63,742 nucleotides of DNA from Thermoguttaceae bacterium. GTDB lineage: Bacteria > Planctomycetota > Planctomycetia > Pirellulales > Thermoguttaceae. The position numbers and the translations under genes are program-made. Position 1 is the stretch's first letter; each line of letters starts with the position of its first letter. Below, one piece after another: positions 16,412 to 25,466 of this stretch. The stretch is taken from assembly GCA_017939795.1 (NCBI GenBank), contig JAGBAA010000012.1, forward strand, positions 1-63,742. The letters are read 5' to 3'. The notes under the pieces were generated by a model. The model saw only the letters and a list, made by a program, of their open reading frames with translations. It was not told the DNA's origin and searched no databases.

Positions 16412-18544
16412 ATGAAAAAACATTTCAGTTCCAATGTATGGCCCCTTGCAGTCCTTTCGGCTTTTGCCTGTGGATCTGCCGGTTTGGAAAACCTCTCGGC
16501 TGCCGAACTTGCGCCTATCGTGACCCAGATCCAGGTCTCGGAAGTTGAAGGTTCGAGCGGGAACGCGAACAATCTCAACCGATATGCTCACGTTCTTGTC
16601 GGTACGCCCAATATGTCCGTCGGCGGCAACCGTGCGGACTGGTCGATCCTGCAGAACGGGAACGAACTCTATACGGATGACTATCTTGCCTTCGCGTTTA
16701 CGGCAGACGGTTTCCGAACGCACACGTTCAACAACAGCGACTACGGGATCGCGGCGGTCTACTATAATGCCTCCGGGAATAAAAATAAATGGTGGGCATC
16801 CTCAGTCCGCGCCAGCGACAAGGATGAAGAGGTCCCGAACAACACGAACATTTTTCTGCTTCCGCAGTCCTCTCCGCTTGAAAAAGGGATGGTGCTGACA
16901 GCTGAGCAGGCGGCTGCGCAGCTGAAATCGTTCTTTGCTGAGGGGAACTTCACTCCGATGGATGGTGTTCTCCTTGCCAGTCCGGCGATCACGCAGACCG
17001 CAGGGGAAAAAGCCAGCTTCAAATATAATCCGGATTATGTCATCACCAGTACGAAGGATAACGCGAACGGAACCTTCCGTCTTGAAGCGGTGACCAATTC
17101 TGGAGCCGGCGCCAGCGGTAACTACTACACGATGAACCACGTTTTCATTCCTCATGGGACGGCAGGGACCGTCACCGGCGGTGTGAACTTCATTAATGCG
17201 GATAGTGCATATCGTGCGGCGACTTACGGAGGCAGCGGATACACCATCGATGTGCTTGGGACCGGCCAGTACAAACTGACGCTCGACGGATACACTCCGG
17301 CGGACGGTATCCTGATGATCAATGGGACCCACCAGGGATCCTCGGGAGACAATGTCTTCTCGCAGAGCGTTTCGGAAGACGGAAAGTCCTTCATCATTTA
17401 CTCGAACGACATGCAGTCCGGCCGGGTCTATACGGAAACGTCCGACCGACAGCATGGTGCGTTCAACTTTGCGTTCATTGAGTACGGCGCGACACTTGAG
17501 GCCCCCGAAAAAGGATTCTATCGCCCCGGTTTCGATCCCGGAGGACGTGATGTCGCCGGCGCGAACCTGAAGCTGAGCAATTCCTCGGTCCCGCTTGATT
17601 TTGAAAGCTCGGCCGACTATTTCTGGGTCAGCTCGCACAATAACGCGGACTACTATCTCATCTCCAACGGTAATGGACTGAACGCCGGAAACGCCATCGT
17701 GACCCCCTCGCAGAACGATTACCGCATCATCCCGCAGTCTGTCTGGAACGGTACTGCGTCAACGCTCTACATGTCCACGGTGGACCAGAACGGGAAGGAA
17801 AAAGATACCAGTATTTCCGTCGGCTACTTCTCCAACAGCTCGGACCTCTGGGAAAATGGGTACCTCAACGCATCCGGCGCACTCACGAAACGGACTTCCG
17901 GATACGATGCGTCCGTCACGGTACTCGGGACCGGTCTGCGGAATCTCAAGATCGAGGGAGTGGACGCTAACACGGACGGCATTCTTTTGACGATCGGGCG
18001 CGACAACAACAATAATCATCTCATCAGTGCCGCGCCGCAGGAAGACGGTTCGTGGAATCTCTCCACTTTCAAAGCCATTGACGGGACTGCCGTGGATAAA
18101 GCCCTTGATTTCGTTTACCTTCCGTACGGCGGCGGCGACGGCGGCGAAAACGGCGGCTGGATCAGCGGGTGGGTCGATTCGGAAGACGGAAGCACACGCA
18201 GCTCGTTCGGTTATTTCGATATGGAAAAGATCGATGTGGGCGTTTTTGAACTGACGCTCGGCGAAGGCCTGACGGCCGATGACGGCTACCTTCTCCTTGG
18301 ACTTGCCGGAGATGAAACGGGCGCGAACTCGCAGGGGATCCTCTCTTACGAAGCAACGGAAGACGGCACGTTTTTGATCAACGTCTTCAGTGCGATGGCC
18401 GATTCCACGCTGACGGACCAGGATTTCATGTTTGCGTTCTTCGCAAATGACGGCAGTTTTCAGACTCAGGTTCCGGAACCGGCTTCCGTCGTCCTGCTTC
18501 TCCTTGGTGCCTGTGGACTGTGGGTGCTGAGAAAGAAAAAATAG
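16412..18544 (+). CDS. PEP-CTERM sorted surface protein with internal repeats
   Basis: The protein has 710 residues with a signal peptide (1-31, ending SAAE). The C-terminus is a PEP-CTERM tail: VPEPA at 687-691, a hydrophobic stretch VVLLLLGACGLWVL, and RKKK at the very end. Exosortase recognises this tail and moves the protein to the surface; no exosortase gene is in the window. The body holds several diverged copies of a beta-rich unit, each marked by a G-x-x-x-L-x-L strand, D-G-x-L-L and a closing F-x-F/Y-L-P-Y-G. The glycine- and asparagine-rich composition suits a surface or matrix protein. The function is unknown. Confidence 0.85.
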   Translation: MKKHFSSNVWPLAVLSAFACGSAGLENLSAAELAPIVTQIQVSEVEGSSGNANNLNRYAHVLVGTPNMSVGGNRADWSILQNGNELYTDDYLAFAFTADGFRTHTFNNSDYGIAAVYYNASGNKNKWWASSVRASDKDEEVPNNTNIFLLPQSSPLEKGMVLTAEQAAAQLKSFFAEGNFTPMDGVLLASPAITQTAGEKASFKYNPDYVITSTKDNANGTFRLEAVTNSGAGASGNYYTMNHVFIPHGTAGTVTGGVNFINADSAYRAATYGGSGYTIDVLGTGQYKLTLDGYTPADGILMINGTHQGSSGDNVFSQSVSEDGKSFIIYSNDMQSGRVYTETSDRQHGAFNFAFIEYGATLEAPEKGFYRPGFDPGGRDVAGANLKLSNSSVPLDFESSADYFWVSSHNNADYYLISNGNGLNAGNAIVTPSQNDYRIIPQSVWNGTASTLYMSTVDQNGKEKDTSISVGYFSNSSDLWENGYLNASGALTKRTSGYDASVTVLGTGLRNLKIEGVDANTDGILLTIGRDNNNNHLISAAPQEDGSWNLSTFKAIDGTAVDKALDFVYLPYGGGDGGENGGWISGWVDSEDGSTRSSFGYFDMEKIDVGVFELTLGEGLTADDGYLLLGLAGDETGANSQGILSYEATEDGTFLINVFSAMADSTLTDQDFMFAFFANDGSFQTQVPEPASVVLLLLGACGLWVLRKKK

Positions 18545-18563
18545 TCCGGATCAGGAAAATTTG

Positions 18564-18599
18564 ACGCCGCCGTGTTTCACCACACGACGGCGTTTTTTA
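18564..18599 (+). terminator. Terminator of the PEP-CTERM gene
   Basis: ACGCCG-CCGTGT and ACACGACGGCGT pair around TTCACC, followed by six T. It may also serve the convergent DUF58 gene. Confidence 0.85.
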
Positions 18600-18607
18600 T
18601 GGTCCGA

Positions 18608-19498
18608 TCATGCGCCGCGCCGTTTGGAAAGATACTCAGCCAACGCTTTGTCGAACGGCATGCTCGTATCCAGAGGAAGGTAGTCGATCCCGATTTTCGC
18701 ACATTCTTCGGCATATCGTTCCCGAAATTCCCGGATCTGTTTCACATAATCCGCCTGGAATCCCTGGGCATCGACCCGGAGCATCTCACGGGATTCCGGA
18801 TCTTCCAGTTCCAGCGCACCGTCAAAAGGAAACGAAACCTCTGCTTCGTCCAGAATGTGGATCAGAAGGATATCGTGTCCTGCGAATTTCAGCTTTCGGA
18901 GTCCCTCCAGAACGGCCTCTTCATCGGTCAGAAGGTCACTCAGGACCATCACGAGCGACTGATGCCGAAGCATCGCAGCAGTCTGATTGAGAGCCTTCGC
19001 GATATTGGTCTTTCCGTTCGGAGTCAGGCGGGAGAGCGTCGAGAGGATCGCTGCGAGCTGGGAAGGGCGCGACGCAGGCCGGATACTTCGGCAGATCTTT
19101 TCATCGAAAGTCAGGAGACCGACCGGGTCCCGCTGATGGATCATGAGATACGCCAGCGCGGCCGCCAGACAGATCGCGTAGTCGAATTTCGTGACTTCCT
19201 GCCGATACGTATAGTCCATCGACGCGCTTTGATCCACGACAAGATAGCCCGTGAGGTTGGTCTCGGCCTGAAATTTGCGCACATAGTATTTGTCCGTCCG
19301 TGCGTAGAGAAGCCAGTCGATATCTCGCGGATCGTCCCCGTGCGCATAACGGCGATGCTCGCTGAATTCTACAGAGAATCCCTGAAATGGACTGGAATGC
19401 AGTCCCTGCAGAAATCCCTTCACGATGAATTTTGCGCGCAGATCCAGTCTTTTGATGCCCGCAATGACTTCCGGTTTCAGGTACTTCGTCGAGGACAT
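18608..19498 (-). CDS. DUF58 domain protein
   Basis: The protein has 296 residues without signal or membrane segments. It shows the DUF58 hallmarks: an N-terminal SPFQGFSVEFSEHRRYAHGD followed by DPRDIDW, then a von Willebrand A-like fold with VVDQSASMDY as the metal site (D-x-S-x-S). Proteins of this family are usually encoded next to MoxR ATPases and may act in chaperone-like or envelope assembly complexes; no moxR is in the window. It begins 15 bp after the phosphatase gene on the same strand, so the two are likely one operon. AAGGAG-like bases precede the ATG. Confidence 0.88.
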   Translation of the reverse strand: MSSTKYLKPEVIAGIKRLDLRAKFIVKGFLQGLHSSPFQGFSVEFSEHRRYAHGDDPRDIDWLLYARTDKYYVRKFQAETNLTGYLVVDQSASMDYTYRQEVTKFDYAICLAAALAYLMIHQRDPVGLLTFDEKICRSIRPASRPSQLAAILSTLSRLTPNGKTNIAKALNQTAAMLRHQSLVMVLSDLLTDEEAVLEGLRKLKFAGHDILLIHILDEAEVSFPFDGALELEDPESREMLRVDAQGFQADYVKQIREFRERYAEECAKIGIDYLPLDTSMPFDKALAEYLSKRRGA

Positions 19499-19513
19499 GA
19501 AAGGCTCCTTCGG

Positions 19514-21178
19514 CTAAAGTTTCCGCCGGATCCCCGTGACGCAGATGTCGTCCGCGTAGGGGACGTCGCCGACAAAATCGCTGATCGCCTGGATCAGGGC
19601 GTCTCCCTGTTCCTGGATCGTTGGACGGTATGGGGTCCAGCATTCGCAAAGCCGGTCCATTCCGAACATTTCCGCATTTTTGTTGATCCCATCTGTCGCG
19701 CCGTCCGTGAAGAAGAAAAGTGTATCGCCGGGTTGGAGCCGAAGCTGAATGACGGGGAATGTGGAGTCCGGGAAAACACCGATCGGGAACGTCCGTTCCA
19801 TTTTCAAAGCCTGCGGCTTCATGTTCGGCCGGCAGAGCATCGGGGGTACGTGTCCGGCGTTGACCAGTTCCAGATCGTGTGTTTTGGGATCCAAAACGCC
19901 GGCGGCGACGGTAATGAACCGGTCTCCCCAGCGGTCGTCGCAGAATGTGTTGTTCAGCGCGAACATGGCGTCGGCGAGATTGGGATGCATGGCGAGCAGG
20001 TAGCGGGCTTCTGCGGACATTTTCGCCATCAGAAGCGAGGCGGAGATCCCTTTTCCGGAAACGTCTCCCAAAATCACCGCGAGACGTCCATCCTGAAGCG
20101 GTACGTAATCGAAATAGTCGCCCCCTAACTGTCGGGCAGGGGAATAGTAGTCGAAGAATTCGTAGCCGTTGACGCTCGGTTTCATCGCGGGAAGGAACCC
20201 CTGCTGGACCTTGTGCGCGACGTTGAGTTCCCGGCGGATCGATGCTTCTGCCATTGCGCTTTCCATCAGCTGCGCATTCCGAACGGCGACGGTCGCCTGG
20301 TTCGCGACGCTGGCGAGGATCTCGAGATCCTGGGAGGTGAATTGACGCATCGTCGTCGCGGCATCGATCTGCAGGACTCCGATCGCGTTTCCGTCGATCC
20401 CGACCAGCGGAGCACACATCATTGAACGGATCGGCGAGTGGGAGATGCTTTGCGCCATGTCGAAGCGGGAATCCTGCGCGGCATCGGCAGAAAGGATCGC
20501 CTGACCGGTCGAGATAACGTTCTGGAGGATCGTTCTGCTCAGCCGGACCTCATCATGGTTCGGATTCCGCTGCTTGAGTGCTTTGGGGACCAGAATATTT
20601 GTATTGGGTTCCCGAAGTACGATGATGCCGCGGTCCGCCTGCGGAAAAATGACGAACAGACTGTCGAGGATCCGCATCAGGACCTCTTCCACCTGTACTG
20701 CTTCACCGAGATGCCGGCCGATCTCGACCAGTGCACGCAGTTTGACTTCCGCACTGGCCATCGTCTGACCGAGGGCGTGTTTCTGACGCAGCATATCGAA
20801 CGTCGCCATGTACGACGACTGATCTTCCGGCCCCATGTCGGCGATCTTTGCCTGAAATTCCTCGATCCCGCCCGTTTCATGTTCGCGTCCGTCCGCGTAG
20901 AAATAGAGGACGATGCTGCAGACCTGGATCCTGTCGCGATGGTTCAGCCTCGTCGGTTCCAGGACCGGCCGATTATTCAAAAGAGTACCGTTTCGGCTTT
21001 TCAGATCCTCGATGTACCAGTCGCCGCCGCGTCGAAAAATACGCACATGCCGTCGGCTCACCGATGCCGCATCGAGCTGGATCTCGCAGTCATGAGCACG
21101 TCCCAGCGTGTAAGACGATTCGTTAAGAGGAAAGGTCTTCCCCGGTGCAAATCCTTTGATCAGCCGCAGCAGTGCCAT
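19514..21178 (-). CDS. FHA-GAF-SpoIIE/PP2C phosphatase
   Basis: The protein has 554 residues in three parts. Residues about 20-85 form a forkhead-associated domain (YTLGRAHDCEIQLD, SVSRRHVRIF, SRNGTLLNN) that binds phosphothreonine. Residues about 150-310 form a GAF sensor (IVLREPNTNILVPKA, MCAPLVGIDGNAIGVLQID). Residues about 330-550 form a SpoIIE-type Ser/Thr phosphatase with DYYSPARQLGGDYFDY, ILGDVSGKGISASLLM, LVNAGHVPPML and FFTDGATDGIN. Such proteins act in partner-switching or kinase-opposed signalling; the Ser/Thr kinases elsewhere in the window are natural but unproven partners. No membrane segment is present. Confidence 0.93.
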   Translation of the reverse strand: MALLRLIKGFAPGKTFPLNESSYTLGRAHDCEIQLDAASVSRRHVRIFRRGGDWYIEDLKSRNGTLLNNRPVLEPTRLNHRDRIQVCSIVLYFYADGREHETGGIEEFQAKIADMGPEDQSSYMATFDMLRQKHALGQTMASAEVKLRALVEIGRHLGEAVQVEEVLMRILDSLFVIFPQADRGIIVLREPNTNILVPKALKQRNPNHDEVRLSRTILQNVISTGQAILSADAAQDSRFDMAQSISHSPIRSMMCAPLVGIDGNAIGVLQIDAATTMRQFTSQDLEILASVANQATVAVRNAQLMESAMAEASIRRELNVAHKVQQGFLPAMKPSVNGYEFFDYYSPARQLGGDYFDYVPLQDGRLAVILGDVSGKGISASLLMAKMSAEARYLLAMHPNLADAMFALNNTFCDDRWGDRFITVAAGVLDPKTHDLELVNAGHVPPMLCRPNMKPQALKMERTFPIGVFPDSTFPVIQLRLQPGDTLFFFTDGATDGINKNAEMFGMDRLCECWTPYRPTIQEQGDALIQAISDFVGDVPYADDICVTGIRRKL

Positions 21179-21501
21179 GAGGTCCCCCGATTTTTTCGAA
21201 GAGAAAAGGAAAAACTTTCAAAAAAACACAAAATCACTTCCACTATAAACTTTTCTGCCTGAAATGTCAAGGAGTCTTTCCAAAATATTCGCGTTTTTTT
21301 CTCAAAAACCGGTCAATTACGCCGTTTTTATCGAAACACCTGTTTTTCTGTGAAGATCCGTTTCATGAAATTTGGAAAATTTCCCTCTTCTTTTAAAATT
21401 TCGCCCCCCTCCCCCTTGAAAATTTGCACGAACGTGCGATAATACGATTTAATTGATATTTTTCTATCATTTCACTTGGATCCTACGGAAGGAACGAAGT
21501 C
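21179..21501 (+). promoter_or_regulatory. argG promoter with an internal palindrome
   Basis: Most of this 323-bp gap is AT-rich and featureless. Near argG, TTGAAA (21416-21421) and GATAAT (21438-21443) form a promoter with a 16-nt spacer. The palindrome GCACG-AA-CGTGC (21426-21437) fills the spacer, so a bound regulator would block the polymerase. The regulator is not known; an arginine-responsive one is a guess from the gene controlled. Confidence 0.6.
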
Positions 21502-22719
21502 ATGAAATCTTGCGTGTTGGCGTATTCCGGCGGCCTGGATACCTCGGTGCTGCTCGGATGGTTGATGGATGAAGGTTTTGAAGTGCACGCGGTCTACGTG
21601 GACGTTGGACAGCCGTGCGAAGACCGTCAGGCGATCATCGACAAAGCGTTGAAGATCGGCGCGAAGACGGCCCGTATCGTGGACGTGCAGAACGAATGCT
21701 GCCGCGATTTCGCATTCCCGATGATCCAGTGGCAGGCGAAGTACGAGGGGATCTATCTTCTCGGTACGTCCATTGCCCGTCCGATCATTGCGCGTGCATG
21801 TCTGCGCGTTGCTCATGAAGTCGGCGCGAAGTATTTCGTGCATGGCGCAACGGGAAAAGGAAATGACCAGTGCCGTTTCCAGCTGGCTGCCGAAGCTCTG
21901 GATCCGGAGATCGAGATCATTGCTCCGTGGCGTATGGAAAAATTCCGCAATCAGTTCCCCGGCCGTACGGAACTTCTGGCATACTGTGAACAGAAGAACA
22001 TTCCGGTCAAAGCCAGCGTGAAGAAGCCGTACAGCTCCGACGAAAACTGCTTCCACATCAGCTACGAAGCTGGCGATCTGGAAGATCTGAACGTCTGCGG
22101 CGTCAAGATCGTTGATTTCGGCATGGGCGTCTCTCCGAAAGAAGCTCCCGATGCGGAAGAAGAGATCACGATCAAGTTCGTGGAAGGCAATCCGGTCGCG
22201 ATCAACGGTGAAGAACTTTCCCCGATCGACATCGTGCGCAAAGCGAACGAGATTGCCGGCCGCAATGGTATCGGACGCATCGACATGGTGGAAAACCGTT
22301 TCGTCGGCATGAAGTCCCGCGGTGTTTACGAATCCCCCGGCATGACGCTTCTCTACACGGCGCACCGCCAGCTTGAGAGCCTCTGCATGGACCGTGATCT
22401 GACGCACCTGCGCGACATGCTTGCGCCGGAAGTGGCTGAAATGATCTACTATGGTTTCTGGTACCATGCGAAGATGGATGCGCTTCTCGCGTTCATCAAG
22501 CAGGCTCAGAAAGTCGTGACGGGCGAAGTGAAGCTCCTGCTCTACAAAGGGAACATCGACGTGGCGAGCCGTCAGAGCCCGAATTCGCTGTACGACGAAG
22601 GGATCGCGACGATGGAAGGCGGCGGAAGCTACAATCAGACGGACGCCGAAGGTTTCATTCGTCTCCAGAGTCTCCCCGGCCGCGTTCAGGGACAGCGTCA
22701 TCCGTGGGGCAAAGACTGA
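21502..22719 (+). CDS. argG: Argininosuccinate synthase
   Basis: The enzyme joins citrulline and aspartate with ATP to make argininosuccinate, the next-to-last step of arginine synthesis. At 405 residues it has normal length. Visible motifs are the ATP loop AYSGGLDTS (7-15), IARACLRVAHEVGAKYFVHGATGKGND and the citrulline/aspartate-binding region, and the C-terminal tail with MEGGGSYNQTDAEGFI. GAAGGA precedes the ATG. argJ, another arginine gene, is in the same window at 39.5 kb but on the other strand. Confidence 0.97.
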   Translation: MKSCVLAYSGGLDTSVLLGWLMDEGFEVHAVYVDVGQPCEDRQAIIDKALKIGAKTARIVDVQNECCRDFAFPMIQWQAKYEGIYLLGTSIARPIIARACLRVAHEVGAKYFVHGATGKGNDQCRFQLAAEALDPEIEIIAPWRMEKFRNQFPGRTELLAYCEQKNIPVKASVKKPYSSDENCFHISYEAGDLEDLNVCGVKIVDFGMGVSPKEAPDAEEEITIKFVEGNPVAINGEELSPIDIVRKANEIAGRNGIGRIDMVENRFVGMKSRGVYESPGMTLLYTAHRQLESLCMDRDLTHLRDMLAPEVAEMIYYGFWYHAKMDALLAFIKQAQKVVTGEVKLLLYKGNIDVASRQSPNSLYDEGIATMEGGGSYNQTDAEGFIRLQSLPGRVQGQRHPWGKD

Positions 22720-22774
22720 ATTTCCCCATAAGCTGCTGAGTCGGTCGTGTTCGGCTCAAAGATTTTGAATTCAG

Positions 22775-22808
22775 ACGCCTTTCCATTGGGAGAGGCGTTT
22801 TTTTTCGT
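22775..22808 (+). terminator. Terminator of argG
   Basis: ACGCCT pairs with AGGCGT around a loop of about 11 nt, followed by nine T. Confidence 0.8.
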
Positions 22809-22836
22809 TTCATCCGGGGCGGATGGACGCTGAGAT

Positions 22837-23397
22837 TCACTGCTTTTCAAACATGAAAAAGACGGCAGCCGCAACGAAGAGCCATTGAAAGAGAAGGTCG
22901 CAAAACAGCGGAGGAATACGCAAATAAGGAAGTTCACTAAAATCTGTCCCAACCGTGTACTGCCGGAAACAGGAACGCCATAGGATGCCGTAAAGCGGCG
23001 TGAGCAGATTATGGAAAAAGATAAACCTCAGCGGATCCGCAGCAGAAGACGGCATTTCGCGCATCCAGTTTCCCAGAATCAGACATAAAAGCATCATCAG
23101 CTGCCAATGTACAAGATACCAGAAAGCGCGTCTGTTCAACCCGCAATAAATATCTTCCGGATCACCGTCTCCCCAATATCCCGCACCGTACAAATAGTAT
23201 CCGATCCCCTGAGGCTCTTTCCCTGTGAAGCCGGATAAATTTTTCCGAATCAAAAATCCTGCCAAAATGAGCATGAACGATCCCTTCACAAACGGCTGAA
23301 GCCATATTTCTCCAGGAACAAACAGGCAAACCGGAAGTATTCCCCAAAGCGAAATCGTTCCGGCATATACCAGCATTAAAAGAATCGAGCGTCTCAT
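22837..23397 (-). CDS. Unknown membrane protein
   Basis: The protein has 186 residues and about four to five hydrophobic stretches: residues 5-27, 32-50, 90-110, a weaker one near 120-145, and 163-182. The loops are short and contain several tryptophans and tyrosines (YYLYGAGYWGDGDPEDIYCG). AGAGG lies about 11 nt before the ATG. It is the last of three minus-strand genes after two leucine-rich proteins. No family was recognised. Confidence 0.65.
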   Translation of the reverse strand: MRRSILLMLVYAGTISLWGILPVCLFVPGEIWLQPFVKGSFMLILAGFLIRKNLSGFTGKEPQGIGYYLYGAGYWGDGDPEDIYCGLNRRAFWYLVHWQLMMLLCLILGNWMREMPSSAADPLRFIFFHNLLTPLYGILWRSCFRQYTVGTDFSELPYLRIPPLFCDLLFQWLFVAAAVFFMFEKQ

Positions 23398-23506
23398 TTG
23401 GGGCGTGCCTCTATTTCTGTCCCGGATTTCAATTGCGTTTGTGAAGGCTTCAGGACCCGGTATTGGGTTTGCGGATTGGTACCGTCCTTAAAAAACAGGA
23501 TGTCTT

Positions 23507-24604
23507 CTATTCCAGCTCGACCTCTTCTCCCAAAAATTCCTTAAGAGAAAGAACGGTCCCGTCGGAAAATTCGACTTCTTCTGTTGGAATATTTTCCAGC
23601 ACTGTACAAAGCGGTGCTTCGTCTTCGCTGCAAAGATCCGGCCGCAGTGAGGCGGGGAGAATGATCCTGCGGAGTTTAGGACAGTCGGTAATCTCGAGGT
23701 ACTCAAGTTTCTCCGAATCGCGAAGGTCCAGGACCGTCAATGACGGGAGAGACGTCAGCGTGAGGAACACCAAACTGCGATTTTTGAAAAAATCAAGCGC
23801 AGGGCTGGAAATGTCCTGAAATTCCAGTTCTGTACAGGATGCAAGATATGCCGGGAAATCGGCAGGAAGGACACTTTTCGTACACCATCCGAATCGTTTG
23901 ATTTTTTTCATGCCGTAAACGGTTTCCGGCGGACAGCATATTCCCGAAAGAGAAAGGGATTGGAGTTTCGGTTTCGTAGACGGGAAACGTACATTTTCAG
24001 CCGGACAGTCCCAACACGAAAAGAATTCCAGTTTGGAGAGTTGGGAGAGGTCGAAATTTCGGATCGGATTTCTCTCGCAGGAAAGGTGCCGCAGCTGTTT
24101 CTGACCGTCCAGCTCGAGGCTGGAAAGGCCGGCACCATCGCAAACGAGGACTTCGAGGCTGGAATTTTCAGGAAGATGCAGACGGAATGGTTCTGTCGCC
24201 CCACCTGCAGTGTATTTTGAAAGTCCGCCTCCGGAAACGTCATGTTTGAAAATAAAAAGAAATCGCAGCGAGGAAAATGCTCTCAAGTCCAGCGTCCCCG
24301 AAAGGTCGGCATCATCCCAGACGATCTGCACGACACGGTAAATGCCGTCCTTTTTCTCTTTATCCCACGTGATCCCCGGCCAATGCATAGGGTGAGCCTG
24401 AAACGACTTTTTTACTTTGTACCTGGAACGCCTTTCTGCGAGTTTCCGACTGTTCGAAATTCCGGTCTCATCCGTTACGTTCATGAAATCGAGGATAACC
24501 TCACGTTCGTCTGCCGCGAAACTTTCGGGCGGCGGCAGGACTTCCGGCAACGGCGGCGCATCGTAAAACATCCCGGTCCAGAGCAAAAAAATCAGCGCGT
24601 ACAT
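23507..24604 (-). CDS. Leucine-rich repeat-like protein
   Basis: The protein has 365 residues. A short hydrophobic N-terminus (YALIFLLWTGMF) may be an uncleaved or short signal. From residue about 95 on there are irregular leucine-rich units of 20-25 residues (LRAFSSLRFLFIF, SSLEVLVCDGAGLSSLEL, KQLRHLSCERNPIRNFDL, SKLEFFSCWDCP, PKLQSLSLSG, PSLTVLDLRDSEKLEYLEITDCPKLRRI). Such a fold binds proteins rather than catalysing a reaction. GGGAAGGA precedes the ATG. It sits 52 bp after another leucine-rich protein gene on the same strand, so the pair is likely one operon. Confidence 0.75.
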   Translation of the reverse strand: MYALIFLLWTGMFYDAPPLPEVLPPPESFAADEREVILDFMNVTDETGISNSRKLAERRSRYKVKKSFQAHPMHWPGITWDKEKKDGIYRVVQIVWDDADLSGTLDLRAFSSLRFLFIFKHDVSGGGLSKYTAGGATEPFRLHLPENSSLEVLVCDGAGLSSLELDGQKQLRHLSCERNPIRNFDLSQLSKLEFFSCWDCPAENVRFPSTKPKLQSLSLSGICCPPETVYGMKKIKRFGWCTKSVLPADFPAYLASCTELEFQDISSPALDFFKNRSLVFLTLTSLPSLTVLDLRDSEKLEYLEITDCPKLRRIILPASLRPDLCSEDEAPLCTVLENIPTEEVEFSDGTVLSLKEFLGEEVELE

Positions 24605-24656
24605 GATTCCTTCCCATTCATTGTTCTCGGTGTGATTCGTTCCATACGATCCGACA

Positions 24657-25466
24657 CTATGGTTCCAAAGGCCCCGAAATGGTACCCACCGTTACACTGT
24701 TGATGCTTAAAGCGGGATGTCCGTGATCCAGGATCTGCACGACACCATTTTGGCGGTTCATGTTTACCTTAAAGAAAAGGTCATTATTCTTTGTGTATTC
24801 CTCATCCACACATAAATATTGCAGATTTTTTATTTTCCGCGTTGCGATGATGTCCTCCGGCGTCAGCTTCACGTCCTGAAGTACCAGGATCCTTAAATTT
24901 GGAAGTTCCGCAAGGACCTCTGCATAGGGACTGAAGTCGGAAATGTGCCAGAGACGCAGTTCTTCAAGGTTTTTCATCGAGGCGATCGTCTTGACCCAGT
25001 GCGGTGAAGGAGCTGGACGGCAGCAGACTTCCAGAGCTTTCAGACCGGAACCTGAAAGAAGCGGGATATGTTCCTCGTCAAGATCGCAATTGTTGATGTA
25101 CAGTTGTTCGAGTGTGCGCAGAGAGCCGAGGTAACGCATATCTTCCTCCGTCAGACGGCACGCAGCGAAATCGAGGATCGTGAAATTATGCGTATTTTTC
25201 AGATATTTTGCCGGAGATTCCTGAATAAAACCGTGTGCCTCCGCTTTTACATGGACGCGTTTGGAGGCATCGTACTTGAAAATAGAGACCTGCAGGAAAT
25301 GGGCAAAACCGTCATCCTCTCGATACAATTTTCGGACCTGTTCTGCTGTAGAAACCAGGTCGAGATTCAAGCTCGGCCTCATTCCTTTCCCCAATAAAAA
25401 ACCGCCAGCCAGACAGCCGCACAGTAAGATCGCTGCGATCCAAAAGTTTCTTTTGGCCAATTTCAT
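24657..25466 (-). CDS. Membrane-anchored leucine-rich repeat protein
   Basis: The protein has 269 residues from the ATG at 25464-25466, which is preceded by AGGAGGGG; the frame also extends 12 codons further upstream without a ribosome site. Residues 7-27 (FWIAAILLCGCLAGGFLLGKG) form a signal or anchor, and the C in LLCGC could be a lipoprotein cysteine. From about residue 85 leucine-rich units appear (FTILDFAACRLTEEDMRYL, RTLEQLYINNCDLDEEHIPLL, KNLEELRLWHISDFSPY, PNLRILVLQDVKLTPEDI). It probably displays a binding surface outside the cytoplasm. The ligand is unknown. Confidence 0.75.
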   Translation of the reverse strand: MKLAKRNFWIAAILLCGCLAGGFLLGKGMRPSLNLDLVSTAEQVRKLYREDDGFAHFLQVSIFKYDASKRVHVKAEAHGFIQESPAKYLKNTHNFTILDFAACRLTEEDMRYLGSLRTLEQLYINNCDLDEEHIPLLSGSGLKALEVCCRPAPSPHWVKTIASMKNLEELRLWHISDFSPYAEVLAELPNLRILVLQDVKLTPEDIIATRKIKNLQYLCVDEEYTKNNDLFFKVNMNRQNGVVQILDHGHPALSINSVTVGTISGPLEP

